From assembly GCF_004793475.1 (NCBI RefSeq), contig NZ_SRYZ01000030.1, positions 1-44,579 of the forward strand: a stretch of DNA of 44,579 bases. Reading direction: 5' to 3'. Below are positions 1-7,500 of the stretch, piece after piece. The stretch comes from Bacteroides muris (ex Afrizal et al. 2022) (GTDB lineage: Bacteria; Bacteroidota; Bacteroidia; Bacteroidales; Bacteroidaceae). The translations under genes were made by a program, and so were the position numbers. Under the pieces are notes generated by a model that had not been told where the DNA came from, searched no databases, and worked only from the letters and a program-made list of their open reading frames with translations. Numbering within the stretch: position 1 is the stretch's first letter; each line of letters starts with the position of its first letter.

Positions 1-5
1 AGATA

Positions 6-13
6 CAAAGATA
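6..13 (-). promoter_or_regulatory. Candidate -7 box facing out of the window
   Basis: On the minus strand this reads TATCTTTG, a perfect match to the Bacteroides TAnnTTTG -7 element. It would drive a gene lying left of the window. The rest of 1-168 holds no gene that I recognise. Confidence 0.4.
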
Positions 14-168
14 GCGATTTTATCTGACATTCACAAATAGAATCACTGTTATTTTGATGATAATCAGAGGATTATTCTAAAATTGTTGCTGACCAACCTG
101 ATTGTATTCGATTCGCTGAATAGTTACTATAATTCAATGGTGGTGATCCATGAAACTAATTGATGCTT

Positions 169-1452
169 TTATAGTTGATTAAACTTGTTCATGGCGTTTG
201 CTCTGATGTCATCCGCTATATCAATGTAGGGCTTCATGGCTTTGTAATCACTGTGTCCAGTCCATTTCATAACCACCGGTGCCGGAATTCCGAGTGCCAA
301 CGCATTACAGATGAAAGTCTTTCTTCCGGCATGGGTACTTAACAATGCGTATTTGGGTGTGACTTCATCTATGCGCTCATTTCCCTTGTAGTAGGTTTCC
401 CGTACAGGCTCGTTGATTTCCACCAGTTCACCCAGTTCTTTCAGATAATCGTTCATCTTCTGATTGCTGATGACGGGCAATGCCATGTGGTTCTCGAAAT
501 GAACATCCTTGTATTTTTCAAGAATGGCTTTGCTGTGGTCGTTCAGTTCGATTATCAGGCTGTCCGCAGTCTTGACTGTGGTGACTTCAATATGGTCGGG
601 CTTAATATCACTTCTTTTAAGGTTACGAACATCCGAATATCGTAAGCTCGTGAAGCAACAGAACAGAAAGACATCCCTGACACGTTCCAAATACTGCTTG
701 TCATGCGGTATTTGATAATCTTTCAGCTTGTTCAGTTCATCCCATGTCAGGAATATTACCTTTTTAGGGGTTGTTTTCAATTTGGGCTTGAATGCGTCGT
801 ATGCAATGTTCTGATGATGCCCTTTTTTGAAGCTCCAACGCAGGAACCATTTGAGAAATCCCATTTGTTTACCGATGGTGCTGTTTCTCATGTCCTTTTT
901 GTCACGCAAGAAATTGACATACTCATTTAGCCCGAATTCGTTGAAGTATTCAAAGGTTACATCCTCCTTGAACTCTTTGATGTGATTTCTTACCGCTGCA
1001 AATTTCTCATAGGTGGATGCCGTCCAATTATTCTGGTTGCCACACTCTTTTACAAACTCATCGAACACTTCCCAAAAACTAATCTGCACTTCTTCCTGTT
1101 GTTCTCCACTGCTGTCTTTCATCCGCAGATTGAACGCATCCTTTAGCTGCTGGGTGGTAGGTATGGTTTCCTGTACCTCAAACTCCTTGAACACGTTTTG
1201 CATTTCGGCATAGTATTTCAGCAAGTCTGCATTGATTTCGGATGCGCTTTGTTTCAGCTTGTTGGTGCATCCGTTCTTTACCCGTTGTTTGTCGGCATCC
1301 CATTTGGCTACGTCAATCCGGTAGCCTGTTGTAAACTCGATGCGTTGGCTTGCGTATATGACACGCATACGGATAGGCACGTTCTCTACGATTGGCACAC
1401 CGTTCTTCTTCCGGCTCTCCAATGCAAAAATGATGTTACGTTTGATATTCAT
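169..1452 (-). CDS. Tyrosine-type site-specific recombinase (integrase)
   Basis: This 427-residue protein is a phage-integrase-family recombinase of the kind carried by Bacteroides integrative elements. It cuts and rejoins DNA at attachment sites through a covalent 3'-phosphotyrosine. The N-terminal ~100 residues fit the arm-type DNA-binding domain, followed by a SAM-like core-binding domain and the catalytic domain. Visible catalytic residues are the Arg in TSLRYSDV, a Lys in VKTADS, the HAGRK box (H-x-x-R), the His in WTGHS and the Tyr in MKPYIDI. All are present, so it should be active. I chose the ATG at 1452 (MNIKRNIIF), because the 19 upstream in-frame residues do not resemble the family and this start begins directly on the arm-binding domain. 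No excisionase or mobilisation genes are visible, so the element either extends left of the window or is reduced. Confidence 0.9.
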   Translation of the reverse strand: MNIKRNIIFALESRKKNGVPIVENVPIRMRVIYASQRIEFTTGYRIDVAKWDADKQRVKNGCTNKLKQSASEINADLLKYYAEMQNVFKEFEVQETIPTTQQLKDAFNLRMKDSSGEQQEEVQISFWEVFDEFVKECGNQNNWTASTYEKFAAVRNHIKEFKEDVTFEYFNEFGLNEYVNFLRDKKDMRNSTIGKQMGFLKWFLRWSFKKGHHQNIAYDAFKPKLKTTPKKVIFLTWDELNKLKDYQIPHDKQYLERVRDVFLFCCFTSLRYSDVRNLKRSDIKPDHIEVTTVKTADSLIIELNDHSKAILEKYKDVHFENHMALPVISNQKMNDYLKELGELVEINEPVRETYYKGNERIDEVTPKYALLSTHAGRKTFICNALALGIPAPVVMKWTGHSDYKAMKPYIDIADDIRANAMNKFNQL

Positions 1453-1598
1453 AATTGGGTGCGTTTGAAATTCTACACCCAAATATACACCCAAAAATTG
1501 AAATAGCAAAAGGCATTTAGAAAGATTTAGATTTACTCTTCATTGTAGATAATATATGATTATCAGTGATTTGCAATTTTATGATATTTTCTGAAAGC

Positions 1599-1624
1599 GT
1601 AGGTTCTGGAGCCTGTCTCTCCGC
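1599..1624 (+). other. tRNA-Ser-3'-end-like segment, possible attachment core
   Basis: The segment contains TTC followed by CCTGTCTCTCCG, which resembles the T-arm and acceptor 3' strand of a serine tRNA. The T-loop is one base too long and no 5' half of a tRNA lies nearby, so it is not a functional tRNA. It sits just upstream of an integrase gene, as an attachment site copied from a tRNA end would. The resemblance is suggestive only. Confidence 0.25.
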
Positions 1625-1662
1625 TGAAACCTAAGACATTAGGTGGTTAAATTAAGACAAGT

Positions 1663-1692
1663 CCCGTAAAATCAACGTTTTACGGGATTTTT
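1663..1692 (+). terminator. Hairpin with T-run between the two integrases
   Basis: CCCGTAAAA (1663-1671) pairs with TTTTACGGG (1678-1686) around a 6-nt loop and is followed by ATTTTTT. It has the form of an intrinsic terminator reading rightward. It lies in the ~470-bp gap (1453-1924) between the divergent recombinase genes. Confidence 0.6.
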
Positions 1693-1718
1693 TCTATTTA
1701 TCCGGTGGACAACCGAAA

Positions 1719-1847
1719 GACATTCAAATGTCCACTTCAGACAAAGTTCCGTTACTAAATCGTTACTAAAAAATAGCCTATAAAAATAGTAACGATTTTC
1801 GATGTAAGTACTTGATTTGTCGCTCATTGACGTTCAAATGTCTGCTT
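1719..1847. repeat. Direct and inverted repeats resembling integrase arm sites
   Basis: A 19-bp direct repeat, GAC(A/G)TTCAAATGTC then YRCTT, occurs at 1719-1737 and 1829-1847. Between the copies, AATCGTTACTA (1758-1768) is perfectly inverted as TAGTAACGATT (1787-1797), and GTTACTAAA recurs at 1751 and 1762. Clusters of short direct and inverted repeats next to an integrase start are typical of attP arm-type binding sites. The nearest gene is the truncated recombinase starting at 1925. Confidence 0.45.
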
Positions 1848-1924
1848 GTAACCCAATTGTTAATTATTCCTTTGCAGAGGGAAGTCATTACACCCACTGT
1901 AACGGAGATAAATTAAAAAAGGAT

Positions 1925-2542
1925 ATGAGTAAGAGTACATTTAAGATTCTATTCTATCTAAGAAAGAATCAGGTAAACAAAGACGGAACAGTTTGTATTA
2001 TGATTCGTTTGTCACTTAACGGTGAAATCACACAGTTCAGTTCTAAACTGAGTGTAAAACCGGATGCCTGGGAGACAGTTTTGGGCAAGGCGAAAGGAAA
2101 TACACAGAAAGCCTGCCAGTTGAATGAAACATTGGAGGACATCCGTGCTTCGCTGAAAAACCACTACCGGGATATTGAAGTGCATGAGTCATTCGTAACG
2201 GTAGAAAAAATACGCAATGCGTTTTTGGGAATAACGGCGAAACAAAGAACACTGCTGGAACTTTTCAAGAAACACAATGAGGATGCAAGAAAACTGGTCG
2301 GCATTAGCAAGACTCCTGCCACCCTCGCGAAGTATGGCCGCTGCTACCGGAGGCTGGAGGAATTTATGAAAGTGAAATACAATATTTCGGATATATCACT
2401 GAAAGAAATCGGCCATATGTTCATTACGGACTTCGAGAATTATCTGAGAACGGAAAGCAAATGCAATGAGAATACTACGGCAAAATTCATGCAGACGTTC
2501 AAGATGATTGTAATCATCGCCAAAAACGAGGATGTAAATTAA
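1925..2542 (+). pseudogene. Truncated tyrosine recombinase, N-terminal part only
   Basis: About 205 codons encode the arm-binding domain (MSKSTFKILFYLRKN onward) and most of the SAM-like core-binding domain of a Bacteroides integrase. The reading frame then stops at 2540-2542, where an IS256-family element begins. The family continues after IIAKN with the rest of the core-binding domain and the whole catalytic domain (R, HxxR, Tyr), and none of this is present. The ATG at 1925 gives the expected family N-terminus; an in-frame ATG 108 bp upstream adds unrelated residues. The gene lies divergent to the intact integrase on its left and represents a second, inactivated mobile element. Confidence 0.8.
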
Positions 2543-2587
2543 ACTGTGTCAGCAAAGAATAAAGTATTAACTTTGCTAACACAGTTT
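2541..2587 (+). repeat. IS256-type left-end hairpin
   Basis: AAACTGTGTCAGCAAAG (2541-2557) is inverted as CTTTGCTAACACAGTTT (2571-2587), one mismatch in 17. It lies immediately before the transposase start and at the break point of the recombinase frame. It probably contains the left terminal repeat of the insertion sequence. The right end is not found in the window, because the element is truncated. Confidence 0.55.
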
Positions 2588-2591
2588 TTTT

Positions 2592-3499
2592 ATGAAAGAA
2601 GAATTTGATTTTGATAGTATCAAGAACAAGGCAATTGAACAGCTAAAAGCGGGTAAGCCCTTGTTAGGTAAAGACGGTGCTTTTGCCCCTTTATTGGAAA
2701 GTATCCTGAATGCAGCTCTGGAGGGTGAGATGGATGCACATCTTACAGAAGAAGAACGTCAGATGGGTAACCGTCGTAACGGAAAAATGCAGAAACAGGT
2801 CCAGACTTCATTGGGCGAGGTAACCGTATCTACTCCCCGTGACCGTAATTCAAGCTTTGATCCACAATTCATTAAGAAGCGTGAGACCATTCTTGCAGAA
2901 GGCGTTGCAGACCGTATAATCGGCCTTTATGCTCTTGGTAACAGCACACGTGAGATTAGTGACTGGATGGAAGAGAATCTTGGAAATCGTGTATCTGCCG
3001 ACACAATCAGTGCTATTATTGACCGTGTACTTCCGGAAATAAAAGCATGGTAATCACGTATGCTTGATTCTGCCTATCCTATAGTCTGGATGGATGCCAT
3101 CCATTACAAAGTAACGGATGAACGTGGCTGTGCTGTTACACGTGCGATATATAATGTGCTGGGTATTGACCGGGAAGGTCATAAGGAGCTGCTCGGAATG
3201 TATATATCCAGGAATGAGGGAGCCAACTTCTGGCTCAGTGTACTGACAGATCTCCAGGACCGTGGAGTTGAAGATATTCTTATTGCCTGTATAGACGGAT
3301 TGAAAGGCTTTCCTGAAGCCATCCAAAGTGTTATCCCAATACGGCTGTACAGCTTTGTGTCGTACATCAGATTCGTAATTCCATCAAATATGTAGGCTCC
3401 AAAAATCAAAAGGAATTCCTGAAGGACTTAAAATGTGTCTATCAGGCTGTAAATAAAGAATCTGCAGAAAATGAACTTCTTAAGTTGGAAGAGAAATTT
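2592..3499 (+). pseudogene. IS256-family (mutator-type) transposase, broken
   Basis: The product is a DDE transposase of the IS256/Mutator family: MKEEFDFDSIKNKAIEQL, then the RRNGK box, STPRDRNSSFDPQ, and WMDAIHYKV with the first catalytic Asp. The second Asp is in CIDGLKGF, followed by CVVHQIRNSIKYVGSK. Three lesions are visible. There is an in-frame TAA at 3051-3053 after KAW, where family members carry a Gln, consistent with CAA to TAA. One base is missing near 3331, so the frame must shift before CVVHQIRN. Homology is lost after LKLEEKF at about 3499, which removes the C-terminal catalytic Glu. The 3' side runs directly into a Vat-like acetyltransferase on the other strand, so the right end of the element was deleted. 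It cannot encode an active enzyme. Confidence 0.85.
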
Positions 3500-3715
3500 T
3501 GCTCCGCAAGCAATAGAACAGAACTTGCCTATTATCAGCCGTTCATGGTTAATGGGATAATGATACAATACGTTGTTTTGCTCAAACAGACACGGGTCTG
3601 AAACAAAATCATTGTAAATGGTATAGTCGCCTATTTCGATAGACGGGTCTTTTACGACAGCGTTCAAATAAACGGTTTGCGTGTCACCCTTACGGGGATA
3701 TATCTTGTTCATCAT
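3488..3715 (-). pseudogene. Vat/CatB-type xenobiotic acetyltransferase, 5' fragment
   Basis: The ~75 codons from MMNKIYPRKGDTQTVYL through LYHYPINHERLIIGKFCSI resemble the start of the hexapeptide-repeat xenobiotic acetyltransferases, which include streptogramin A (Vat) and CatB-type chloramphenicol enzymes. Homology ends at GAKFLF, where the sequence runs into the truncated IS256 transposase. The left-handed beta-helix bearing the catalytic His (NGANH-type motif) is missing, so no activity is expected. The ATG at 3715 or 3712 is equally possible. The fragment starts 12 bp downstream of the MATE exporter on the same strand, suggesting a former exporter-acetyltransferase operon. The exact antibiotic class cannot be read from this piece. 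Confidence 0.7.
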
Positions 3716-3727
3716 AACTTTCAGTTC

Positions 3728-4576
3728 TTAGTATTGTTTATATTTAAGATAAATGACGGATTGTGTACCAAGCAGTATCACATATAAGTATTCCACTGCC
3801 CAATATGTCGCTAACGGGACATTACTATAACCTAATCCCCATAAGCAGAACAGATAAGCAATCGTAGTTGTCACCTGAAAAATGAATACTGCCCGTGTCG
3901 CTCCAGTTCCGGTTGTAGCATTCAGATAGACATAACCGGGTAATGCAAAGAAGTAATTTAACAGCATAACAAGAAAAGGCAACCATGCAAGCTGTATGAT
4001 ATCGGGATTTTCTGTATATGCTCCTATAATGGGTTGGTGAAAGAACAACGCTAAAGCAATCAGTGGAATACCTGTCGCATATCCTAAACGGATAATTTTA
4101 TGGCAAAGCGGAAATACTTTTTTCTTTTCACCTGCTCCAATCAAGTTACTCACCAAAGAACTGGTGACACCAGCCAACGAATTGACGATAACGGAAAACA
4201 GGGCGGAAACACTTCTTACAATGTTAGATACAGCCAATTCCGGTTCTCCCAAACGTTCGATAGCTACGAAAAACAGAAACCAAATGGCTACACTTGTGAA
4301 GAACTGGAGCATACTCCATACCGAGATAGAAAATACCTCTTTCAATATAGTTATATCAATATGCCAGTATAAGCCATATGCTTTTTTATCAATGTGCCCG
4401 AAGCCGAGCATATAAATTGCCAAGAACCATATTCCGGCAAGGGCAGATGCGCCCAGTTCCACATCACCCACATGCCCTAAAAACAAAGCATCGGTAATGT
4501 TTATCAGTTGTTCGATAAGGATGCTCATCATTACAGGAAAAGCGATGAGCCATATTTTCTTATAGGTATAATTCAT
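3728..4576 (-). pseudogene. MATE-family multidrug exporter with large internal deletion
   Basis: The protein has 282 residues, against about 440 for the family. The N-terminus (MNYTYKKIWLIAFPVMMS, ITDALFLGHVG, LGASALAGIW) is a normal MATE start with the first helices. After MLGFG the sequence jumps to HIDKKAYGL and WSMLQFFTSVAIWFLFF, which belongs to the second bundle. Roughly 130-150 residues (helices 3-6) are lost in frame. The second half then continues normally to the end. Removing most of the first six-helix bundle should abolish Na+/H+-coupled drug export, although the frame remains open. I chose ATG 4576 because the 16 residues upstream are not family-like. A TATCTTTG -7 box on minus at 4802-4809 could drive it. 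Confidence 0.75.
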
Positions 4577-4801
4577 TTGTTCAAAACAATATGATACAAT
4601 ACATTCTGTCGCTTTAAGCAGCACGACAATCTTATAGATTTATAATAAGGGATAATGACAAAACAATAACAAGCAAACTTAAAAAATAAGCCTGTCTATT
4701 GCTGAATAGCAATAATTGGAAGTGCTATTCGCCCGGCGTAGCTATATGCACAACTGCCATTTCATATTGTTGAACAACTATTTCTTTTTCTGTTAGTTCT
4801 G

Positions 4802-4809
4802 CAAAGATA
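4802..4809 (-). promoter_or_regulatory. Candidate -7 box for the MATE/acetyltransferase pair
   Basis: Minus-strand TATCTTTG matches the Bacteroides -7 consensus. It lies ~220 bp before the MATE start codon, inside the 249-bp gap that follows the CatA-like gene. Confidence 0.4.
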
Positions 4810-4825
4810 GCGTTTTTCCCTGAAC

Positions 4826-5464
4826 TTATATTCTCAAATTATCAATTTCTTTCTGAACCCCATCCAAAAAGCGGGAAGCGTGCGCCCCATCCATTTGCGT
4901 GTGGTGGAACTGGAAAGAAAGGGTAAGTGCCGTTTTCAGCAGGCGGCGTTTGTATTTGCCCCAAATGAGGAACGGATTATTAAAAATACCGCTATACATA
5001 CCGACAGCACCGTCTATTTCATATTGTGCCAATGCGGAAGTTCCGATAACCATGCTTTCCGTCAAGTCGTGATTGACGCAACTTTCAGCCACTTGTTTGG
5101 TAAGTTGCAGATAGTGTTGATTGAACAGAGACAAATCATCGCAGAAAGGAACATCACACGAACTTACCTCGCCCTTTCTGTTAGCGACAATGGTGTTTAC
5201 TGCAATGGTATCGTACTGCATCAGTTTACCGCCAACGGGCAGCATATAAAATTCTTTCACGCTTCTTGCGGCTTTGCCGATGCACCAGCACATCAACATA
5301 TTAAACTTCATGCCCGATTTTCGGCTGATTTTCACAAGGCGTGACACGTTGAGTGTCTTAAAGAACGTCACCATTGGCATGGGGGCGTTCATCCACATTT
5401 CAAAGGCGTATGCCCGGCTGGTTTCTTGGGGATTTACTTCTTTCATACTTAATGCTATTTTCAT
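4826..5464 (-). CDS. CatA-like (chloramphenicol acetyltransferase family) O-acetyltransferase
   Basis: This 212-residue protein matches the trimeric CatA family in length and in the diagnostic C-terminal active site FHHTQMDGAH (HHxxxDG), where the first His is the general base. Family members transfer acetyl from acetyl-CoA to chloramphenicol. Many divergent CatA-like proteins in Bacteroides have no proven substrate, and this one departs from classical CATs through the N-terminal half, so resistance should not be assumed. It is cytoplasmic, with no signal peptide. A -7-like TACTTTTG sits on minus at 5481-5488, giving a very short leader. It is the only apparently intact resistance-type enzyme in the island, between the damaged MATE gene and an AraC regulator on the same strand. 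Confidence 0.75.
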   Translation of the reverse strand: MKIALSMKEVNPQETSRAYAFEMWMNAPMPMVTFFKTLNVSRLVKISRKSGMKFNMLMCWCIGKAARSVKEFYMLPVGGKLMQYDTIAVNTIVANRKGEVSSCDVPFCDDLSLFNQHYLQLTKQVAESCVNHDLTESMVIGTSALAQYEIDGAVGMYSGIFNNPFLIWGKYKRRLLKTALTLSFQFHHTQMDGAHASRFLDGVQKEIDNLRI

Positions 5465-5480
5465 TTAATGATTCAGGTAG

Positions 5481-5488
5481 CAAAAGTA
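5481..5488 (-). promoter_or_regulatory. Candidate -7 box for the CatA-like gene
   Basis: Minus-strand TACTTTTG fits TAnnTTTG and lies 17 bp from the start codon at 5464. Confidence 0.35.
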
Positions 5489-5526
5489 GGAGAAGCGTTT
5501 GACCCTGAATAGAACAAACGGGACAT

Positions 5527-6348
5527 TTATACGGGATTGGTGAACAAATCGGAATATGGATTTGATACTTTCAGCAAAGACATGGGCGTATATCCGCAGA
5601 ACTTCTTGAACTCCCGGATAAAGTGCGACTGGTCGGCATAACCGCTGGCGTATGCTATTTGTGCCTGATTGATTTCTTTGCCCGTTTGATGCTGCATCTG
5701 CGCCAAAGCCTTTTGGAAGCGGACGATACGGGTATATTCTTTGGGATTGATGCCTACAAATGAATGAAATAACCGCTCAAACTGTTTTTTACTTAGGCAG
5801 GCAATAGAAGATAATTCGTTTACAGAGATTTGCGGAGTGATATATATTCGCTGTATGGCGGCATCTATCCTTTTAATTCTGTATGTGGTATCAGCTAAAT
5901 TATCGGCAATTTGTGACACCAGCCATTTTTCTATATAGCTTATGCAAATAGAATTATTCTCACAGTCGAATATTCGTGTAGCCAGTTCATTCAAACTTTT
6001 GTTTTCAAGGCTGTAACCGGAAACTTCTTGATTGTAAAAGAGCGATGTCGGTATGTTCAGAAACATACTCATAGCGTGAGGGTGGAATACAACCACTATC
6101 ATTTCTGTATTGCCATCAGCATACAAATGGGATGAAAAATTAACTTGTCCGCTGATAGTCAATTTGTCCTGTATGACGTTCAGTTCGGGAATATATAACG
6201 GTGCTTGTTTATGGAAAATGATTTGAGGACAACCGATAGGATAAGTAAAGGCATCCAGCGGTCGATTGCTTTTGAATACCCAATAATATCTTATATAAGG
6301 TTGCAGCAACTTACATGGCTTGTAAAATTTGAACTTCTCTTGAATCAT
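5527..6348 (-). CDS. AraC-family transcriptional regulator
   Basis: This 273-residue protein has a C-terminal AraC/XylS DNA-binding domain of two helix-turn-helix motifs: ISVNELSSIACLSKKQFERLF, then INQAQIAYASGYADQSHFIREFKKFCGYTP (residues ~175-262). The N-terminal ~150 residues form an effector-type domain (YIRYYWVFKS, PIGCPQIIFH, VVVFHPHAMSMFL) similar to the beta-rich sensor domain common in Bacteroidetes AraC proteins. It lies upstream of and co-directional with the CatA-like gene, whose own -7 box falls in the 62-bp gap. A role in controlling the acetyltransferase and exporter is therefore likely but inferred. A minus-strand TACCTTTG at 6353-6360 almost abuts the ATG, implying a leaderless or near-leaderless message. 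Confidence 0.85.
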   Translation of the reverse strand: MIQEKFKFYKPCKLLQPYIRYYWVFKSNRPLDAFTYPIGCPQIIFHKQAPLYIPELNVIQDKLTISGQVNFSSHLYADGNTEMIVVVFHPHAMSMFLNIPTSLFYNQEVSGYSLENKSLNELATRIFDCENNSICISYIEKWLVSQIADNLADTTYRIKRIDAAIQRIYITPQISVNELSSIACLSKKQFERLFHSFVGINPKEYTRIVRFQKALAQMQHQTGKEINQAQIAYASGYADQSHFIREFKKFCGYTPMSLLKVSNPYSDLFTNPV

Positions 6349-6352
6349 TTTA

Positions 6353-6360
6353 CAAAGGTA
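6353..6360 (-). promoter_or_regulatory. Candidate -7 box for the AraC gene
   Basis: Minus-strand TACCTTTG lies 5 bp upstream of the ATG (6346-6348). Initiation a few bases downstream of the box would start transcription at or near the first codon. Confidence 0.35.
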
Positions 6361-6494
6361 AAAGTTTTAATCGACACTGTCCAAAATTTTGTGTAAATCG
6401 AGAATACGGGATCCAGAAATGAGTCTCATATTTTCTTTATTATTAATTTTGTGAAAACATAAAATTATGTCAGAACGTAACAAAGTTATTCCCC

Positions 6495-6770
6495 AGTCGC
6501 AGGCAACAATAGCGGTAATTCCCGTAATGGGAAGTATCCGAAGAAGATTCAAACGGAACATGGAGAATCCGTCATATCCATTCCTCGTGACCGTAATGGT
6601 GAGTTTGAGCCGATACAGCGCCCAAACATGAAAGCCGTGGACTTTCTATAGAAAAGCTTGTTATTTCCTTATGCGCAAAGGAATGAGCGTTTCCGATATA
6701 GAGGAAGAGATGCGTGAGATTTATGAAATAGAACTTTCGACTTCAGCCGATTGGATTTGGAATGAACAAT
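6495..6770 (+). pseudogene. Second IS256-type transposase remnant, frameshifted
   Basis: Reading across frames gives SRNGKYPKKIQTEHGE, then SVISIPRDRNGEFEPIQ, then (after a frameshift near 6627) SRGLSIEKLVIS, then (after another near 6665) RKGMSVSDIEEEMREIYEIEL. These are the RNG-K box, the PRDRNGEFEP stretch and the region before the first catalytic Asp of IS256-family transposases. Nothing before or after survives. The sequence differs clearly from the IS256 copy at 2592 (IQTEHGESVISIPRDRNG against VQTSLGEVTVSTPRDRNS), so the two are separate insertions of different IS subtypes. Together with the terminator it fills most of the gap 6361-6833. Confidence 0.75.
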
Positions 6771-6771
6771 G

Positions 6772-6814
6772 AAAAAGCGTTGGACGGAATTATCATGCTG
6801 TCCAACGCTTTTTT
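6772..6814. terminator. Bidirectional terminator after dedA
   Basis: AAAAAGCGTTGGAC (6772-6785) pairs with GTCCAACGCTTTTT (6800-6813), a perfect 14-bp stem with A/T flanks on both sides. It lies ~20 bp beyond the dedA stop and would end the glnS-TPR-dedA operon. Confidence 0.85.
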
Positions 6815-6833
6815 ATATCACGTCGTTTCATTT

Positions 6834-7472
6834 TTACTTCTTCTTCATGCCTTTATAGATGAAGAATGCCACGATGAGTACGCTGATGCCGATAAATACA
6901 TAGCCTATCTCATGGCTGTATTCCGTTACTTTGGCAAGCAGTTGGTCTTCGTTTTCAATGCCGGGTACTGTGGACAGGTAATATCCGATGAAAGCCAGAA
7001 TGGAATTCCACAGGCCTGCACCCAGAGTGGTGTACAGTAAAAAAGTTCCTTGCTTCATACGTGCCAGACCGGCAGGGATGGAGATTAACTGGCGCACAGC
7101 AGGTATCAGACGTCCGACAAACGTCGATATGGCTCCATGTTTGTCGAAGTATTCTTCCGCATGTTGCACTTTGGCTTCGTCAATGAGGCACATGTGTCCG
7201 AAACGGCTGTTGGCAAATTTGTAAATGATGGGGCGCCCCAGCCATTTTGCCATATAGTAGTTTATCAAAGCTCCGATATTTGCCCCTATGGTTGCAAACA
7301 CCACCACCAGATATATATTCATGTTGTCATTGTTGGCGGCTTTCCAAGCGGCAGGAGGAACTACAACTTCCGAGGGAAAGGGGATAAACGAACTTTCAAT
7401 GGCCATCAATAAAGTGATGGTCCAGTAATTGAGGTGGTCAAGACACCATTGGATAAAGGCTACTGATTCCAT
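6834..7472 (-). CDS. DedA-family membrane protein
   Basis: This 212-residue inner-membrane protein belongs to the DedA/SNARE-associated family, whose members include undecaprenyl-phosphate and phospholipid translocases. Family signatures are visible: ESSFIPFPSEVVVPPAAW near the N-terminus, GANIGALINYYMAKWLGRP, and the FVGRLIPAVRQLISIPAG motif with the conserved Arg residues of the re-entrant helix region. Four to six hydrophobic segments are present, and the protein ends in a lysine-rich cytoplasmic tail (YKGMKKK). It is the last gene of a minus-strand operon after glnS and the TPR gene (28-bp gap) and is followed directly by a strong hairpin terminator. The substrate cannot be told from sequence. 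Confidence 0.9.
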   Translation of the reverse strand: MESVAFIQWCLDHLNYWTITLLMAIESSFIPFPSEVVVPPAAWKAANNDNMNIYLVVVFATIGANIGALINYYMAKWLGRPIIYKFANSRFGHMCLIDEAKVQHAEEYFDKHGAISTFVGRLIPAVRQLISIPAGLARMKQGTFLLYTTLGAGLWNSILAFIGYYLSTVPGIENEDQLLAKVTEYSHEIGYVFIGISVLIVAFFIYKGMKKK

Positions 7473-7500
7473 TTGCTAGATTAGTGGTATATAATTACTG

